From G963665925 sp963676345 (GTDB lineage Bacteria; Bacillota; Clostridia; Peptostreptococcales; Acidaminobacteraceae), in the NCBI GenBank assembly GCA_963676345.2, contig CAXXTS010000002.1, positions 558,001 to 622,000 of the forward strand: DNA of 64,000 nt, written 5' to 3'. The notes below the pieces were generated by a model. It did no database searches and was not told the DNA's origin. It saw only the letters and a list, made by a program, of their open reading frames with translations. A program made the translations under genes and the position numbers. This document shows, in pieces, positions 61,652 to 64,000 of the stretch; positions within the stretch are counted from its first letter, which is position 1; every line of letters starts with the position of its first letter.

Positions 61652-63373
61652 TTACTGTATATACGCCGTAACGCGTTTTTCAATTTCTAGAACATCTTCA
61701 AGATTAATGAGTTCTTCTGCAAATGCCTTACATGCCTGTGCAGAAAGGCCTCGAATAAGTCTTCTAATTTTAAGAACAGATGATGGTGCCATGCTGAACT
61801 CATCTAGTCCAAGACCAATAAGAATTGGAGCCATGAGTGGATCACCAGCGGCTTCACCGCACATCCCAACCCATTTCCCTTTCTTATGCGCCGCATCAAT
61901 CACCATTTTAATAAGTCTGAGTACAGCTGGATTTCTATGATTATAAAGTGTTTTGAGCTTTGAATTCATGCGATCTGCCGCAAGAGTATACTGAGTAAGG
62001 TCATTGGTTCCAATACTAAAGAAGTCAACATGATTTGCAAATAAATCAGCCATGACTGCTGTTGACGGAATTTCCACCATGATGCCCAACTCAATTTGCG
62101 CGTCAAATGCAGTGCCTTCTGCCTTTAACTGCTCCATTTCATCAAGAACCAGTTCCTTTGCCTTTAAAAACTCTTCAACCGTTGCGATCATTGGGAACAT
62201 GACTTTTATTTTCCCAAAAGCACTCGCGCGTAAAATGGCGCGAAGCTGGGTTCTGAATAGTGCCGTGTCATCCAGACAAATACGGATGGCTCTGTAGCCT
62301 AAAAACGGATTCATCTCTTCATTGATATTCAAATATGGAATTTGCTTGTCTCCGCCTGCATCAAGTGTTCTAACGATCAGTGGTCTACCCTGTAGCTTTT
62401 CAGCTGCCTTTTTATAAGACTCGAACTGTTCGTCTTCAGTTGGCGCTTTTTCACGGTCCATAAATAGGAATTCACTTCTAAAGAGGCCAACCCCTTCCCC
62501 GTCATGCTCTATAACGAGGTCTGCTTCTTCTGGCTTGGCAATATTACATGCAATTTCGACACTTACACCGTCTGATGTTACACTCTCAAGGCCACGCACC
62601 GCTTCATTAGCTCGATGTTCTTCCCGTTCAACCTTCAGCTTTTCTTCAAAAGCTTCAAGGGTTTTATCGTCCGGGTTAATATGAATTTCACCCGTCATGC
62701 CGTCAAATGCAATTTGTAAATTCTCACTTTCTTCCATCTGAGCTTTAACTGCTTCACAAAGACCTTCTGCACCCACCAGTGCTGGAATGCCCATGGTTCT
62801 TGCAATAATAGCTGAATGAGAGGTTTTGTTTCCTTCTTCTGTGATAAAGCCCAAAACCGTATCCCGATCAAGCTGCGCTGTATCGGAAGGGGTTAAGTCT
62901 TCTGCAACGATAATCACGGGGTGATCCCCCATGGCTTCTGTCCCTGTTGCAACGCCCAGCACATTTTTGATAAGGCGCGAGGAAACATCTTTTAAATCTG
63001 CTGCTCTCGCAGCTAAGTATTCGTTGTCCATTGCTTCAAAAATAGCGACAAACTCTTCTGTTACCGTCTGAATTATATATTCTGAACAAATCAGGTCTTT
63101 TTCAACCTGACTTTTTATCTTTCCAATCCATTCTGGGTCATCCATTAATAAAATATGCGCATCAAAAACCTGCGCTTCTTCTTCGCCCATTGTTTGAAGT
63201 GCCTTGTCTTTAATACTTTCAAGTTGTTCTTTTGACTGACTTACGGCCTGTTCTAACTTGCTCAGTTCTGCCTCTGCGTTTTCGATTTTTTTCTTTTCTA
63301 TAGTCAGTTCGTTTTGTCCCCATAAGAGGACTGATCCAATTGCAATACCTTCTGAAGCCGGTATACCTTTCAT
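61652..63373 (-). CDS. ptsI: PTS enzyme I
   Basis: The 573 aa protein takes phosphate from PEP and hands it to HPr. It has the phospho-His site GNKTSHSAIIARTMGIPALVG split as GNKTSHSAII and ARTMGIPAL (about residue 190), the PEP-binding GVGLFRSEFLFMDR and the Cys of MCGEAAGDP (about 500). The start at 63373 follows AAGGAGGGAAAGC; an in-frame ATG at 63409 lies beyond the site. Length is normal for the family. Confidence 0.95.
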   Translation of the reverse strand: MKGIPASEGIAIGSVLLWGQNELTIEKKKIENAEAELSKLEQAVSQSKEQLESIKDKALQTMGEEEAQVFDAHILLMDDPEWIGKIKSQVEKDLICSEYIIQTVTEEFVAIFEAMDNEYLAARAADLKDVSSRLIKNVLGVATGTEAMGDHPVIIVAEDLTPSDTAQLDRDTVLGFITEEGNKTSHSAIIARTMGIPALVGAEGLCEAVKAQMEESENLQIAFDGMTGEIHINPDDKTLEAFEEKLKVEREEHRANEAVRGLESVTSDGVSVEIACNIAKPEEADLVIEHDGEGVGLFRSEFLFMDREKAPTEDEQFESYKKAAEKLQGRPLIVRTLDAGGDKQIPYLNINEEMNPFLGYRAIRICLDDTALFRTQLRAILRASAFGKIKVMFPMIATVEEFLKAKELVLDEMEQLKAEGTAFDAQIELGIMVEIPSTAVMADLFANHVDFFSIGTNDLTQYTLAADRMNSKLKTLYNHRNPAVLRLIKMVIDAAHKKGKWVGMCGEAAGDPLMAPILIGLGLDEFSMAPSSVLKIRRLIRGLSAQACKAFAEELINLEDVLEIEKRVTAYIQ

Positions 63374-63482
63374 GCTTTCCCTCCTTAAGGGACATGCAGC
63401 ATGGTTCATAAAACGACTGGACCATGCTGCACAATAATTCTAATTGAGCCAATTTGGAGTACTTGTAATACAAAATACGAGA

Positions 63483-64000
63483 TTAAGCAACTTCCTTTTT
63501 AATCACTGAAAGCAGTCCAGCAGTTACTGCTGTACCTACAGCAATACTTATAATATACATCAGTAAATTACTTACTGCGTTTGGAATAACAAGGACGAAA
63601 ATGCCACCATGCGGTACTGCAAGTCCACAATTAAAGAGCATTGACAGTGCGCCTGTTACTGCTGAACCAGCCATGATAGATGGAATAACACGTGCTGGGT
63701 CCGCTGCTGCGAACGGGATAGCACCTTCTGTAATAAAAGATATACCCATTGCCCATGCGGCCTTACCAGCTTCTACTTCTTGCTGCGTAAATTTATTTTT
63801 TGCTACGACAGTTGCAAGAGCAATCCCCAGTGGTGGTACCATACCTGCAGCCATTACTGCAGCCATGATTGGTGATGTTTGACCAGCAACCAGTGTGCCT
63901 ACACCAAATGCATATGCCGCCTTATTAACAGGACCGCCCATATCGAATGCCATCATCAGACCAATAATAAGTCCCAAGATAACAGAGTTTGTTCCACTCA
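63483..64000 (-). CDS. PTS fructose-type IIC component, 3' part (cut by window edge)
   Basis: The visible 172 codons encode the C-terminal membrane part of a fructose-family PTS IIC protein, with FDMGGPVNKAAYAFG, GISFITEGAIPFAAADP and VPHGGIFVL. The frame runs off the window (residues SGTNSVILGL... precede the first internal Met), so the 5' part, including any IIA or IIB domain, is missing. It is followed after 110 bp by ptsI and ptsH, an arrangement giving a fructose-uptake and general PTS unit. Confidence 0.92.
   Translation of the reverse strand, partial: SGTNSVILGLIIGLMMAFDMGGPVNKAAYAFGVGTLVAGQTSPIMAAVMAAGMVPPLGIALATVVAKNKFTQQEVEAGKAAWAMGISFITEGAIPFAAADPARVIPSIMAGSAVTGALSMLFNCGLAVPHGGIFVLVIPNAVSNLLMYIISIAVGTAVTAGLLSVIKKEVA

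Overview
The window looks like a chromosomal segment of a motile, fermentative, low-GC Gram-positive bacterium, most likely a Clostridia-class anaerobe. The support is indirect: strong AGGAGG-type ribosome binding sites almost everywhere, a tRNA-Trp T-box riboswitch, a Bacillus-type 7-1-7 Fur box, electron-transfer-flavoprotein/acyl-CoA dehydrogenase fermentation genes, three chemoreceptors, TRAP and PTS transport, and no respiratory genes. No rRNA, tRNA, CRISPR array, insertion sequence or prophage was seen. A marine or saline habitat is an inference from the ectoine-type genes.

Layout. Positions 1-13.4 kb hold housekeeping and accessory genes: a MotA/TolQ-like plus OmpA/MotB-like pair, a polyphosphate kinase with an overlapping degenerate Ppx homologue, small regulators (DUF134, MarR), a DUF3343 protein, an arginase-family hydrolase, a GNAT enzyme, a chemoreceptor and a patatin-like lipase. 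From 13.7 to 25 kb come a frameshifted aconitase-family hydratase, a ROK kinase, a Fur-controlled flavodoxin, ArsC, a CGGC protein, a MerR regulator divergent from a B3/B4-domain gene, trpB behind a Trp T-box, and a LysE exporter with an Lrp regulator.

From 27.3 to 39.2 kb lies a short-chain acyl/hydroxyacyl-CoA cluster on the minus strand: thiolase, acetoacetyl-CoA reductase, a sigma-54 activator, a CoA-transferase, a MaoC hydratase, acyl-CoA dehydrogenase, EtfBA, a membrane protein and a GntP permease. Each transcription unit has a sigma-54 -24/-12 promoter, and a repeated motif (ACATGTCT-N7-nnACAcTTT) sits upstream of them. The cluster therefore reads as one sigma-54 regulon, probably for 3-hydroxybutyrate or butyrate metabolism through (R)-3-hydroxyacyl-CoA.

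From 43.0 to 56.8 kb, again all on the minus strand, is the most interesting system: a TRAP transporter, a hydrolase with the motifs of ectoine hydrolase DoeA, an M20 deacetylase, a second sigma-54 activator, a double-Cache chemoreceptor, an aspartokinase, a class III aminotransferase and an aspartate-semialdehyde dehydrogenase. Together they could take up ectoine, convert it through acetyl-diaminobutyrate, diaminobutyrate and aspartate semialdehyde, and recover ATP by running Asd and aspartokinase backwards. The intergenic gaps of this cluster carry a repeat family of long perfect hairpins with variable stems, a conserved loop and conserved flanks.

From 57.2 to 64 kb come a LuxR regulator with a D-2-hydroxyacid dehydrogenase (behind a sigma-54 promoter and repeated TTATCA-N3-TGATAA sites), D-serine ammonia-lyase, and the PTS genes ptsH, ptsI and a fruA-type IIC gene cut by the window edge.
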